In this document: in pieces, positions 24,765 to 36,218 of the stretch
How the letters are laid out: every line of letters starts with the position of its first letter
Position numbering within the stretch: position 1 is the first letter of the stretch
Origin: Beroe forskalii
Taxonomy: Eukaryota; Ctenophora; Nuda; Beroida; Beroidae
NCBI GenBank assembly: GCA_011033025.1
Contig: WFMF01000172.1
Coordinates: 62,001 to 126,000, forward strand
Direction: 5' to 3'
DNA length: 64,000 nt
Position numbers and translations under genes: made by a program
Notes under the pieces: model-generated
The model's input: only the letters and a program-made list of their open reading frames with translations
The model's database searches: none
Told to the model about the DNA's origin: nothing

Positions 24765-26426
24765 ATGGCTATGACAAGTTCCTTTTTTGTGACTTACTTT
24801 TTGATAATCACATGTGCTACTCAGAGTGACTCAGAAAACGTTTGTTCAAATGACAACTGTGGCATCTTTGCATTGTTCTCAGATGATCCTAAGGAATGGA
24901 TTGCTCCAAATGCATTATTTGAATCAAACCAAGAAGAAGTATCTGATGTGAAACTTGAGGTTAAATTTGGTCAAATCCCAAACTGGCTGGATGGATCTCT
25001 TTATCGTGTTGGCCCAGGAATATTTGAATATGGAAATAGAAAGGTTAATACAATGGTTGATGCACTGAGCAAGGTTCATAAATGGACATTCAATGATAAA
25101 GGTGCTTTTTTCTCAGCCTCACTTCTTAAAAAAGCAGTGTCTATAATAGGACTATCAGTAGTGGTAATTTTGTTCCTATACCACATCTTGGTCAAATTGA
25201 ACCCCCCCTTTCTAGTTTTGAACAATTCAAAATTCTTTTTTATGATGATAAACCTGACAACAATAACATAGCTCCCTGGAACTTACGAAAATCAAGTGTT
25301 ACTATAACTGCTGAAAGTCCTTTATATATAGATATTGATCATCAGACTCAATTTCTTAGATAAATATACAGTGAAATCTGATAACACAGGATTCTTTGAA
25401 AAGGAAATATTATCAGCTAGTCATTTTTGGAGACATCCATCATCAGGTGATAGTATCAATTATAAAATTGTCATACCTTATGACAGGGGTCTTTTGAGTG
25501 GAAATGAAGGTCCAGCGTATCATTTATATCGGTACAGAGAGAATGATGATGGCCAAATGATGGCTAAATTCATTGGGAAAGTTCCAATTAAGAACAATGA
25601 TATAAGAGTTGTACATACTCTTGGTGCAACTGAGAATTATGTTGTGTTACCAAGATTTAGTTTATTTGTTGAACTTAATCATCCTGTGGACATATCCCAG
25701 AATATAAAAATGAAGCCCCTAAGATCCACCACCTTTGATGTTGTATCTTTAAAGGATGGGGAATGGAAATCATTTGTATTTGGTGCTTATTCAGCCCAGC
25801 ATATTTTCAATTCTTATGAGAGGTATAATGAAAATAATGAATTAGAAATAGTGGTAGATTACCCAACAATGGAAGACATCACAAATTTCCCTGATAAGAA
25901 TATCTTTGAAATTCTAAACATTAAAAATCTTAAAGATCCAGATTATAGCTATCTGGAAAATTGGGGAGATTTTTCAAAGTTCAGAATTCGGAGATTTATC
26001 CTCAACATGGATACTGGTGAAGGAAAAATATATGAGTACCCAATCATGTGGTCACCTCAAGATCTAGAAGTTGAGTTCCCATGTATTAATGATGCTTACA
26101 AGGGTCTACCATACTGTTTTGTTTATTTACAAACCTGGAATCATGATGCAAATAATTCTATGGGTCTCATGAAAGTAGATATGTGTTCAGAAAGTAGCAT
26201 TGGTTGGCAGGAAAAAAATAAATTTCCTGTTGAGCCTATTTTTGCTGCAAGACCTGGTGCTTCTGATGAAGATGATGGTGTGATTCTCTCACCTGTTCTT
26301 GACTCTACTGATAACTCAACATCCCTCTATATTTGGAATGCAAAAAATCTGGAAGTTATCACTATTATAAGTACTCCAATCACAGTTCCCTATAGTCTCC
26401 ATGGCATTTGGATTAATGGTGTATAA
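24765..26426 (+). CDS. Carotenoid oxygenase family protein (BCO/RPE65/NinaB-like), apparently secreted
   Basis: Carotenoid oxygenases cleave or isomerise carotenoids and retinoids with an Fe(II) held by four histidines. The four family positions are present: SASH (codon 25422), VVHTLG (25614), AQHIF (25800) and the C-terminal LHGIW (26400). The family landmark GSLYRVGPGIFEYG, followed by KWTFNDKGAFFS, lies near the N-terminus. The protein starts MAMTSSFFVTYFLIIT, a hydrophobic leader like a signal peptide, which is unusual because animal BCO and RPE65 proteins lack one. The gene has no introns. As assembled, the frame breaks near 25128-25133 (a six-A run, one base short) and again near 25335-25345; homologous residues continue between the breaks in another frame. 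Corrected, the product would be about 550 residues. Enzyme specificity cannot be told from sequence. Confidence 0.85.
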
Positions 26427-27097
26427 CAAAACCAATGCCTACTGAAGACTTTTGTAAAATTTGTGATTTGATTAATCTGTATAAACTCGAATATGTTCTT
26501 TTGTTATAAATTATAGTGATTATAGTCAATCATTTTCAACATGTTGGAATCTGTTCTAGAATTTGATTTGATACCTACAGTAAAAGAGTAAATCAAACTT
26601 TGAATCCCTCAACATGAAACCAAATGATTTGTTTTCTCTTATAATTTATACCTAATTGATAGGTACTTCTACTAATATTTGTGTTATATTGCAAAAATCA
26701 AATATGCTTAGGCTGCTACTGTGTTAAATCAAATGATAAGTATTTTACTTCTTGAATCATATTGATGATTTATTTCTATTATGTCTATTTTGTTCGAATG
26801 TTTTGTTTTTAATTTTGTAAAAAAGACCCTTTTGTTTCCTTGATTTCTGATTATATTATCAGCATCTTTCATCATAAGCAGCACACTGTTACTGTGTACT
26901 ACTACTGAGTTAGTAGCTAAACTCTGTAGTCTGTCCTTTGCAAGTAAATGCTATAAAAGTTTTCTGTTCATTCAGGCAGCATAGATCCAGGTCGATCATT
27001 CTTTTAATTGCACTGCTACAATACCTCTAGTATAGGTATAAAATATTAATTGGTTCTTATTCAATATCATATCCGTGTTACACTTTGTAGTCAAGGC
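26427..27097. other. Intergenic, AT-rich
   Basis: 3' flank of the carotenoid oxygenase gene and 5' flank of the MYND protein gene, which share the plus strand. No exon, repeat family or clear regulatory motif was recognised. Confidence 0.5.
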
Positions 27098-29215
27098 ATG
27101 GATGATTGGAGAATTGTTAAGAAGGTAGCAGAAGTTGCTTATAGAGAATCAAATCTCTCTGTAGCACTACAAAAGTATGAAGAGTCATATAGATCGTTAG
27201 CTACCATAACAAAAACTGATGATGCTGCATTGCACCGTGAAGGTGCTAAACTTTTATGCAATGCTTCATTAATGAATATCAAACTTTTTGAAACCTCAGA
27301 TTGTGGAGAGGTCGCAGTGTTAGACCATGCAGAGCAATTGGCAAATGAATCTCTTCAAAAAGACCCAGACTGGACTAAAGCTCATCTGAGGCTGTCACAA
27401 ATTTATTTTCACCAAAAATCAGAATCTAGAGCAGTTTCCTCCATGATGGATTTTATGAGCTCTCTATCTAACACTGAAAAAAGCATGGAAGTTTTGACTC
27501 ACTTATCCAGATTGCACTATTTCACACACAAGACTGTTATGAAAAAGTCACCAAGCTGGAATATGATTAAATTTCCTGATAATGTTTACTCTATTGATTG
27601 TAATGGTGCTGGTCACTTCAAAGGTTTAAATCAACTTCTTGCTTCGTTAAGAATGGGCTTTGGAATTCAGCAGAAAGAGGGCATTTCAGTTCTAATACAG
27701 CCAGGTATTTACTATGGGATCCATTACATTGTAGGTTCTACTATTGATATTGTTGGAGATTGCACCACTGAAATAGACAGAAGTACTGGTGCAATAATGG
27801 AAGAACCTCCTGTTATATTCCAAAATGTTGAAAATCAAGGAATGGCTGCTGGTCTTGGAAATAAAGTTTTACAGTCTTGTACATTTTATGTTAAGCATGA
27901 TTGCAAAATGTACTTTTCTAGAATATCAATCCGTGAAATCATAATGGAACATCCAATTCACTGCCTTTGCATTTATGGAAGCCATGTTAACTTGAACCAG
28001 TGCTCTGTTCATAGTACATGCAGTGCTAGTGTAAGTTGTGTTGATTCCCATCTCATCATGAAGTCATGTCGGTCCGTTGGTTCTTATGGGGCCTTGCTAT
28101 CAGGCGACTCAAAGTCTGAGTGCAAGGTGGAAAATTGTTTTATAAAAGGTACAGTTGGAATGGCAATTGAAATAAGGGAAAACACTAAATTGTTTGAATT
28201 AATTAACTCCACCATTGTGCAATGTCGTCAGCAAGGTCTATCTATCGGTTCTGGAACAAAGAAGGCTATTGTTAAAGGTTGTTTCTTCGAAGGTAACTGT
28301 ACAAAAAAGAGTATTAGTGAAGGGGCGATTCAGCTGAAATGTTCTGAAAATATCTATGTTAGTGACACTGAGATAAAGCGGCACAAATGTGCTGGCATTG
28401 TGATTGAGGGTGGATCAGGGAAGTTTGAAAACCTCAAGATTTCAAACTGTTCCAGTGGTTTCCTCGTCCAAGCTCCAGTAACTATTTCATCTTGTTCTAT
28501 AACATCTTGTGTTACAGCAGTTAATATCAGTGCACCAATTGCCGGTGACGTTATATTTTCCAACAACACTTTCAAAAAGTGCAAGATAGAAATCAACAGA
28601 TTAGGGACTGCTCCTGAACCGATATTCCGTGGTTCAAATAGACACCGTGTTAATGTATTGAACCTCAATTATGCTTATTCACACCATTTGAAAAAATCAA
28701 AGGAGCAACGAAGACAAACCCGTGAGAACACACTAGATATTGGAGCTGTTGGTGATGTACTTGGGGTTAATCCGTTCAAGAAAATTAGCTGTGAACATTG
28801 CACTTTGAGTGAAGGACAGTTGGGTCGCAAGTTGAAGGCCTGTCAAGGCTGTAAGTGTGCCATGTACTGTTCTGAAAAGTGCCAATCAGAAAGTTGGGCA
28901 TACCACGAGCCCTTTTGTATTTCCTACCAAAATAAATACCAATATAAAGGAAAAGTTTCATCAAAGAAGCTTGAAAAGCTGGCTAAAGAGGAGTTTGAAC
29001 GGGAATTCGCTGCTATGGGCATGTCTGATAAAAATAAATTTGACTTAGGTCCCAAATCCAATGAATGTTCCTCCAAGCAACCAGCTACAAAGAAAGAAAA
29101 CAGCAGCAATAAAACAGGTAATAGCAGTAAAGAAACAGAAGGAGCAGAATCTTCAAATCAAGCTTCATGGAAGAACAAGAACCAGAAAAAGAAGAAAAAG
29201 ACCAGCAAATTTTGA
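27098..29215 (+). CDS. TPR-like / parallel beta-helix / MYND zinc-finger protein
   Basis: An uninterrupted, intronless frame of 705 codons. I chose the ATG at 27098 (MDDWRIVKKV); the frame is open a little further upstream but without an ATG. Residues about 1-130 are helical with a TPR-like pattern (AYRESNLSVALQKYEESYRS). Residues about 175-540 are rich in short beta-strand, Asn, Cys and Gly repeats typical of parallel beta-helix (PbH1) folds, such as ENCFIKGTVGMAIEIRENTK. Residues 565-607 form a MYND finger: CEHC, then CQGC, YCSEKC and HEPFC, all eight metal ligands present. The tail is Lys/Ser-rich and ends in a polybasic stretch. MYND fingers usually bind proline-rich peptides. I know no named orthologue with this exact order, and the function is unknown. 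Confidence 0.85.
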   Translation: MDDWRIVKKVAEVAYRESNLSVALQKYEESYRSLATITKTDDAALHREGAKLLCNASLMNIKLFETSDCGEVAVLDHAEQLANESLQKDPDWTKAHLRLSQIYFHQKSESRAVSSMMDFMSSLSNTEKSMEVLTHLSRLHYFTHKTVMKKSPSWNMIKFPDNVYSIDCNGAGHFKGLNQLLASLRMGFGIQQKEGISVLIQPGIYYGIHYIVGSTIDIVGDCTTEIDRSTGAIMEEPPVIFQNVENQGMAAGLGNKVLQSCTFYVKHDCKMYFSRISIREIIMEHPIHCLCIYGSHVNLNQCSVHSTCSASVSCVDSHLIMKSCRSVGSYGALLSGDSKSECKVENCFIKGTVGMAIEIRENTKLFELINSTIVQCRQQGLSIGSGTKKAIVKGCFFEGNCTKKSISEGAIQLKCSENIYVSDTEIKRHKCAGIVIEGGSGKFENLKISNCSSGFLVQAPVTISSCSITSCVTAVNISAPIAGDVIFSNNTFKKCKIEINRLGTAPEPIFRGSNRHRVNVLNLNYAYSHHLKKSKEQRRQTRENTLDIGAVGDVLGVNPFKKISCEHCTLSEGQLGRKLKACQGCKCAMYCSEKCQSESWAYHEPFCISYQNKYQYKGKVSSKKLEKLAKEEFEREFAAMGMSDKNKFDLGPKSNECSSKQPATKKENSSNKTGNSSKETEGAESSNQASWKNKNQKKKKKTSKF

Positions 29216-29868
29216 CACTGCACCCAGCTCATGTGTGCTTGTGCGAGTCAAATGAGAATGTTTTTAACTCAACATTTTAACATTTTATTGAAAAATGTCA
29301 AATTTTATTGTACTGGTATTGCTAATCTTATTGCTAATCTTATTGTATCAGGAGACGGTATTATTACATTTTAATCACCCTGAACTTACTATTTATTGAT
29401 AAAACTGTGGATTTCTATGACTAATTTTGAAAGTAGCTTTTTAATTGAACTCAATTCTGTTTTTTTGCAAAAGCTTTGTTCTATCATGGTTTTCGTTTTA
29501 AAGAATTAAGTTTGTTTGCTTTTTATAATCATTATTAATTAAACTTAAATGCGATGTTTTTAAATTGGTTTAATTGCTTTATTAGATATCCCAATACATG
29601 TAATTTACCTCATCTTTGAATCAGTAATAGCGGTTTTTACTATTTAATTGTTATCCGCAGTTTGATTCTTTTCAGCTGGGTCTATGTCATGATCTGGGTT
29701 CTTCCCATCTTTATCATGCTTTGAATTCCCATCCAAAAGTTCTTAAACAAAATATCGAACTACCTTTTCTAATCTCAACATATTTCTCTAATCTAATAAT
29801 ACTTCCATATTTTTGATTATTAACCAGTCTGATCCTCACACTGCCCTCTTTACAAGCATTGCTCCAGT
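29216..29868. other. Intergenic, AT-rich
   Basis: Spacer between the MYND protein gene and TIMM22. It is AT-rich with repeated TTATTGCTAATC at about 29320-29345. No exon was recognised. Confidence 0.5.
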
Positions 29869-30625
29869 ATGTCACGTAAAGAGGATGAACCATGGCCTGA
29901 GATACCTCCTGGGTACCTGATATCCAGACTAAACAAGAGAGTAGCTGCACATGAGAGTACCGTACAGAGCGGTTTACTGAGCTCTCCCATCTCCCACAAT
30001 CCTGTAGAGGTGAGTTTATGTTACACCCACGAAATCAGCAATTAAGCATGATGAAACCAGAGCGTTAGCTAATTCCAAATTCAATTCGAAAGACTAAGTG
30101 GTAATTCATAAACTTACAAAATTAGCTACCATAATTTTATAACCAAGTCGTTGGTAATAATCGGGGCATTGATTTTCGTTTGAAATTATTGATTTTAAAG
30201 GATTCCCTAACTCGTTTCAGAAGAAGATTGAGAGCATATCAGAATCATGCGCCTTCAAATCAGGCATGGCGGGCGTCGTCGGCTTCGGTATGGGCGTCTT
30301 CTTCGGAGTCTTCACTGCTGCCATCGATCCGAACCTCGCTGGACCAGTGACCGAAAAACCCCAGACAGCTCGAGACATTTACAAGGAAATGTTAGCGCGC
30401 AGTAAGTCCTACGGCCGGAGTTTCGGTTTCCTGGGACTAGCGTTATCAGGCACTGAGTGTGTGATAGAGAGTTACCGAGCTAAGAGCGACATTAAGAACA
30501 GTCTGTACAGTGGGTGTTTAGTGGGAGGGGGCATGGGACTAAGGGCAGGAATCATGCCGGCTTGCATGGGATGCGCGGGGTTTGCTGCTTTCTCTGCTGC
30601 TATTGACGCGTATATGAAGAGCTAG
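29869..30625 (+). CDS. TIMM22: Mitochondrial import inner membrane translocase subunit TIM22
   Basis: TIM22 forms the channel of the TIM22 complex, which inserts carrier proteins into the mitochondrial inner membrane. There are two exons: 29869-30009 (47 codons, starting MSRKEDEPWPEIPPGYL) and 30221-30625. The donor is GTGAGT at 30010, the acceptor TTTCAG ends at 30220, and the phase is 0. The 181-residue product matches the Tim17/22/23 family: ESCAFKSGMAGVVG with its GxxxG helix, then a loop, then SGTECVIESYRAKSDIKNS and the Gly-rich last helices ending FAAFSAAIDAY. The two cysteines in SCAF and TEC correspond to the pair that forms the disulfide in animal TIM22. Human TIM22 is about 194 residues, so the length is normal. 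No frame damage is seen. Confidence 0.95.
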
Positions 30626-32255
30626 GATATGCCTATCAGTAGGTATTTGTCAGTGACGTCATTAGGAAGGGTTTTAGCGGTGAGTTGATGGTGTAGAATG
30701 GTATCTCTTAGTATTAGGTCTGTTGTGGTGTCCTTTGCTACTATGGGGGTGTGGTGATTTCACAGAAAGCAGATAGCAGCGCGTTGTTTCTTGGAAGCTA
30801 CACAAGCACGGCCATGTCTCGTATTCTGCGATAAAGAATGAAATTAGTGACTTCTTGTTAAGTCACAAATCATCCGCAGGGGCTGAGAAAAGATCTATAA
30901 TGATATTTAACTTGGAACATTTTAACATTTTATATCTTAACTGAAATTCAATAATAGAAATTGTGTTAAGCACCGTGCACTTGGCCGGCATCCATGAGAT
31001 TGATATGAGCTAAAAAGATCTTCACTTCACTATGCAGCGTTTTAAAGTGTTTGCTTGCTGTGCTTTTTAACATTATATCGGTACTCCGTTTATATTTTCA
31101 ACAGCACTTAACTTTGTAGTGCTCCAAGTTTATATTATATCTCTTAGAGTGCACTAATTTGTTGGATATTGTGAATGCCATTAATTTATTGCTATATTTT
31201 TATGAGCTTTGCGTTTCGACTCATTGCATATGGGCGTATATTTTCAAATCATTTTGAATATGACACTTTTTAGATTTATCTCGATTATGTCACAGAAATT
31301 GCAGCACTTCGTCGTAAGTTAGATTTAGGACTTTCCAATTCTGCTATTTTCTGAATATTGTTCTTGTTCGCCTTTCTTTTCACGCAGTGTGTCGGTAGCA
31401 AGCGGTATTTAGTACAAACACATTTGCCTTGTAGCAGCAATTCCACTTCCAATCAAAACCATCTGGTGTCGAGTTTCACGTTTTATCTTTTAAATTTAAA
31501 ATGTCTAAGGCAATCTTGTACACGGTACTATCGAACAATTTTAGCACACGTCAAAATTTGGTGATAGCATGCTGAGCAAACTATAGAATTTTCACTTAGA
31601 ATGCTCTTAGGTTCCCGCGCTCATTTAATTAATTGTCTCAGAGAGTTGCCATTGCCACTCAAGGGTCGGTCACGTGCAAATATCGTGTAACGGACTGTAT
31701 TTTGCGTCGGCGGCGGAACAGAAAATTTGATACTCTGCGCGCTCCAAAAGCGATTTGCACGCACGTATCAAAAGGATTACGCGTCGAAATTAGGCAGACT
31801 CTTAACCTTTCAGTCACAAAACCGTGCATGGAAGGACGAGTTAACAATCATAATTTGATTTACTGCCATCCTTGTGAAAATGATCCATAAATAGCCCTAA
31901 ATTTGTGGTTTTGTTAAGCACCGTGTCACAACAATCGGCTTTATAACTCACTGTTCATGCTGTAAATCTTTGGAATTACTGATACATTGTTCACTTACAG
32001 AACTCTGTAATTAGGCGCCATATTAACAGATTGAATTTTATTCAATTCACTACTCAACTAACTGCTTAGAGTCGTCCGTTGCATTATAGAATTCTTTGGC
32101 TCTTGGATCGGTTATCGCTAAATGTTTCCGGTTTTATGATTTCTTAACATTAATGCTTATTGAATTGTTTAAATTCATGCTATTTTGAGTCTCAATTTTA
32201 AGTTTCAATGAATATATTGCAATACGCTAACATATAACCGTTTGAGTATGTCGCA
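30626..32255. other. Intergenic between TIMM22 and MAP10
   Basis: No exon was supported. A CRE (TGACGTCA) at 30654, 29 bp past the TIMM22 stop, begins a copy of the double-CRE repeat with a degraded partner near 30688. The rest is AT-rich, with a GC-richer patch at about 31660-31800 whose short open frames look random. Confidence 0.5.
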
Positions 32256-35173
32256 ATGGATGAGCTTTTCTCCATTGAAGTATTCGTTCGGAAGCTGTAC
32301 AGTCTTGACACCCCCTGCCACCTCCCATCCCTTTCATTCAGGTATTGCTATTCTACATAGGCTACCGATGATAGATTAGATTACTGATCAGCACAAAGTT
32401 TACCAAGTTAGAAATCAGATCCAATGTTCTATGAATAATTGTGTAATTTACAACTGATTTGGTCGTTAGTCTCTAAAAACAATACAATCACAATAAAATG
32501 AACTAAAACTTTGTTTCCTTCAGACTCCTGGATTTCCCTGCGCAAACCATCCCCATCACATCGCCAGAGAGAATCGCTAAGATCCAGAACAAGATAGCAG
32601 AATGCCCAGATTACCTGAGTGAACTAGAGAAACTGAGGAACTCCAATGGGGACATTGTTTTTAATAAGGGGAAGTCCTGTCTCTTCCCACTTTCGTTTGA
32701 ATCAGCTCAATCGCAGCTATCAGAAATCCCCCTGTTTATCGTTTTAACTGACGATGTCGGAATGAAGCCCAAGTATTTGGGTTCTATCGGAATATCCCTA
32801 GCCAAACTCATGGACTCATTACGGGACAAAAACAAACTCGACGCTACTACTATTTGCAATGAAGCCCTAAGAGGCAGCTACCCTATTAAAAACCTGATGG
32901 GTTCCCGAGTAGCTAAGTTGGCCGTTGAAGTGAAGTTGTTTTACTACGGTAAGAATCTGGTCCATCACATCCCAGCTCTGAACAAGGTAGCAGAGAAAGT
33001 CCACGAATCACCGCTCGGGACCACCGAACATCTGATTTCTGACGAAGCGGTGATCTCAGTCATGGAGGACATAGTGAGAAGACCGTCACCGGCTGAAGTT
33101 GACACCGTGACACCTGAAATTAGCACTCCTGACACCACCACTGACTCGGATAAGGACAGAGATGAGTCAGACCTCAATCCACCACCGCTGTTTTATCAAG
33201 CGCCGCTGACTAAAGAAGACACGCCTGGAGACAGGAAACAGGACAATAATAAGAGACAAGGGTCTTCTACTCCACGCAAAGAGGCATCCCCAAAACAGCG
33301 GTTTTCTAGGTTAGATGACATGTCACCCATACATATGTCACCTCTTGACAATGCTACGTCAAGTCAGAGGCTTTCTGATACTGATATTCTCAACCGTGGG
33401 TATGATCCTAAGAAGTTTGACCTAATCAGAGCTGTGTTGACTGAACTTACGTATCTCACTGATTACCTTGACCCGAAGTTAATGCAACCCAATGGCGATA
33501 CTGTCGGGGAATCGTCAAATGATCGGCCAAGGAAGCAGGTCATGCCTAAACCCCCTCCAACCCAAAGCACTGCCAAGAAACAGCAGAAAGCACGAGTACG
33601 TGGTATCGGTAAATACGGTTTGACTAACAGTTATATCCTGAGGCTGAGTAGACTGGGCCCTGACAAAAGGCACGGGAAGTCCTCTCAAAACACCTGGATA
33701 AGCAGGCTGCTGCAGCCTCATGGAGAAAATGTTCTCCACTCCATCTGGAAAAGTAACCACCAAACCCGCACCTCCACCAGTCAAGAAACAACCCGCAAAA
33801 CCCGAATTGGTGAGCTCCGAGTGCCAGACTGACACTATGCCCGCCCCGCGGGTAGTGTGGCAGGACCAATCTCCTGAGTCCTCAAGAAGGAAGATAGACA
33901 CCTCCACCTACTCGCCAGATAACTTCGGAGGATGTCTGGGACTGCTCCCTTCACTGTGCTCCAAGGAGGAATGAACTCCATGCCTCTCCAAGGAGGAATG
34001 AACTCAATGCCTCTGCAGAACACTAACTCCATCCCTCTCCAAAGTACTAACTCCAGTACCATGGCACAGGTGTTAGCTGCCATGCAGGCGTTAGCTAACA
34101 CCGGCATCTCAGTAGACGGTGATGCCAGGGTCATGTCACCAGGGAGAGAAGTCAAGACACCACTAAAAGACACCAGGATAATGTCGCCAATGCGAGACGC
34201 TAGACGAATGTCTTTTGGCAGAGACACACGAGTTATTTCCTCCAACATAAGAGACCCTGTGTCTCCAAACAGAGACATTCCGTCTCAGCAGGAAAGAGAC
34301 GTTCAGTCGCGTCTCTCTCGACCCAGCTCTCTCCGTCGAGCTAACTCCCACCAAGAATACGTCTACTCGGATAACTTCGAGGAGCCATCCTGTGTAAGTC
34401 TGACTGCTGTCTCCCCCGTCAGCAGACCTCTCAGCAGCAGGGCTGCCACCTCGCGTCTCTCCATGGGAGATCTCCTGGTAGAGGAAGAGGAGGAGAGTGA
34501 TGTGCCCAGTTTGGAGAGAAAACCAGTCACCCTCAGCAGGAGATCTTCCAGAAACACGAGGTATGAGAAGCGGAGCAACTCCCTCAAAGCACGAGACCAC
34601 GAGGACTCGTCCTCAACCACTTCCACCGCTGGCAGCACCACCTACGTCTCCCCTCGCCGGTTCCGGGACTCCGTCTGCTCCCGGAAGTCGCAGACCTCGC
34701 TCGGTTCGAACTCCACCGGTGCTATCTTCCAGCGATCTAACAGCTGCAATTCCTCCCGGTCTGCCGCCAGCATCGCCTGCCAAACCCCTGCACTCTCCCG
34801 GAGTCACAGCACTCAGACTCAGCCGGTTTCGGAGAGTGACGACGGTGAGTCCGTTCAGACCGTCCTTCCGTCCCCCACCCGTGACATGCCGCCTTCCCCC
34901 GCGGCGGAAGTGCCGTCGGACGACGCGTGTACGCCAGCGCGTGACGCGGGATCAGATCACGCGATATCCTCTCACAGCAGCCTGGAGTCTGGGAGTATCT
35001 ACATCGGAAGTGATACAGACGGGGAGGATGAAGAGGAGGATCCGCTGCAACTCAGCTATCTGCTCAGCACTGAGTCAGTGCAGTTTTCAGATGAGGATCA
35101 GCCCACCAGTCTACTTAAACTGTGCAGTCCTAGTGAGGCCAGGGCAGTTAACAAGTTCATGTACACTTTCTGA
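32256..35173 (+). CDS. MAP10: MAP10-like microtubule-associated protein, frame broken as assembled
   Basis: MAP10 (MTR120) binds microtubules and the midbody in vertebrates. Exon 1, 32256-32341, encodes MDELFSIEVFVRKLYSLDTP; the intron is 32342-32523 (GT..AG) and exon 2 is 32524-35173. The N-terminal MAP10 domain is clear: FRLLDFPAQTIPI, then FNKGKSCLFPLSFES, KYLGSIGISLAKLMDS and YPIKNLMGSRVAKLAVEV. A second conserved island, GIGKYGLTNSYILRL, lies near 33601. The rest is Ser/Pro-rich, low complexity and probably disordered, ending FMYTF. The frame shifts near 33664-33670, 33724-33729 and 33925-33933. All three are apparent one-base losses, two in A-runs; if restored the product would be about 910 residues, close to human MAP10 (about 905). 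A decaying pseudogene is less likely, given intact splice sites and coding elsewhere. Confidence 0.8.
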
Positions 35174-35395
35174 AACAACTGTGCTCTGAAGCAACTGTGT
35201 TTTCTGAAGCAACTTCGCTCACACCAACCCACCAGTCTACTTAAACTGTGCAGTCCTAGTGAGGCCAGGGCAGTTAACAAGTTCATGTACACTTTCTGAA
35301 ACAACTGTGCTTTCTGAAGCAACTGTGCTTTCTGAAGCAACTGCAGTCCTAGTGAGGCCAGGGCAGTTTTTTAAACATATACACTTTCTGAAGTG
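35098..35395. repeat. Tandem duplication of the MAP10 3' coding end
   Basis: The last ~75 bp of the MAP10 CDS, with its stop codon and the following ACTGTGCTTTCTGAAGCA-like sequence, is repeated at about 35226-35340 and partly again at 35341-35395. The first period is about 127 bp. Only the first copy is joined to the long frame, so the others would be 3' UTR. Confidence 0.85.
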
Positions 35396-36100
35396 ACTTC
35401 GCAGTTTTTAGAAGATCAACCATCAGTGGTCAGTGTATTGAAAAGAGGAATGAACTGTCTAAATATTGTAGTTGTACCGTTCATTCTTATTGGAAATGGA
35501 ATTTTGTTAGGTACAGTTTTGCCATTGTGTTCAACTTCACATACTTTTAAATTATTCGTGTTGCTATTGGGCATGGATATGATTACTCGTCAAAATTCAA
35601 ATTTAATTTTACACCGGTAATCTTTTGGTGATCAGATTCAAAATTCTCACTATTAACTGTATTTGTGTGTAGTATATTGCGTGTTATATTTTTATCGAGC
35701 AAAGTTAAATATCGATCGATAGACAGACAGAGCGACGGACATTTTATTTTCAAAGATAACATCTACTTCTACGTGTATTTGTCAATATTTATACCCTTTT
35801 TTGTAAATATCAGATATCTTAATCTTTGTAAGTATTTTAACTAAATATTTTCAATTTTCGTTATGACTAAGACATTAGTTTAAATTCTCATGGCTGCTTT
35901 TAGTTTTCTGGTTAGAAATGTCTTCGGACGTTGCCAGTTGCCCGTTCATGTCTTCTGACTTGTCAGCCGTTGACAATGACAATGCATCATGTCTGAGAGT
36001 GTAGACTTTTTGTGTGAGCGTTGCATTAAATTTAAATCAAAAGCACACAGAGACCGGTTTCCGTGTGCTTTTGATTAAATGTAACGCCCACAACGTACCA

Positions 36101-36218
36101 AAAAGTTGCGCAGCGTATTTTCAATTTTGCTCAAAATGCGCCGCGCAACAGAATTATTGGCCAATCATTCTGTTACGCGGCCGGCCATTTTGAGCAAAAT
36201 ACGCGGCCGCGCAACTTG
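36101..36218. mobile_element. GC-rich foldback element
   Basis: A ~118-bp imperfect palindrome: the left arm begins AAGTTGCGCAGCGTATTTT and the right arm is its near reverse complement, ending in CCGCGCAACTT. The short loop holds TTGGCCAAT. A shorter perfect-stem hairpin lies just upstream (36036-36077, arms AATCAAAAGCACAC). No coding capacity. Confidence 0.8.

Noticed and set aside
33664-33933. Programmed frameshifting in MAP10
   Set aside because: Three shifts in the same direction at ordinary short runs, and similar losses in unrelated genes, fit consensus errors better than programmed events.
33515-34641. Antisense open frames over MAP10
   Set aside because: They are shadows of the Ser/Pro-rich MAP10 coding sequence. 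The MAP10 domain and splice sites support the plus strand.
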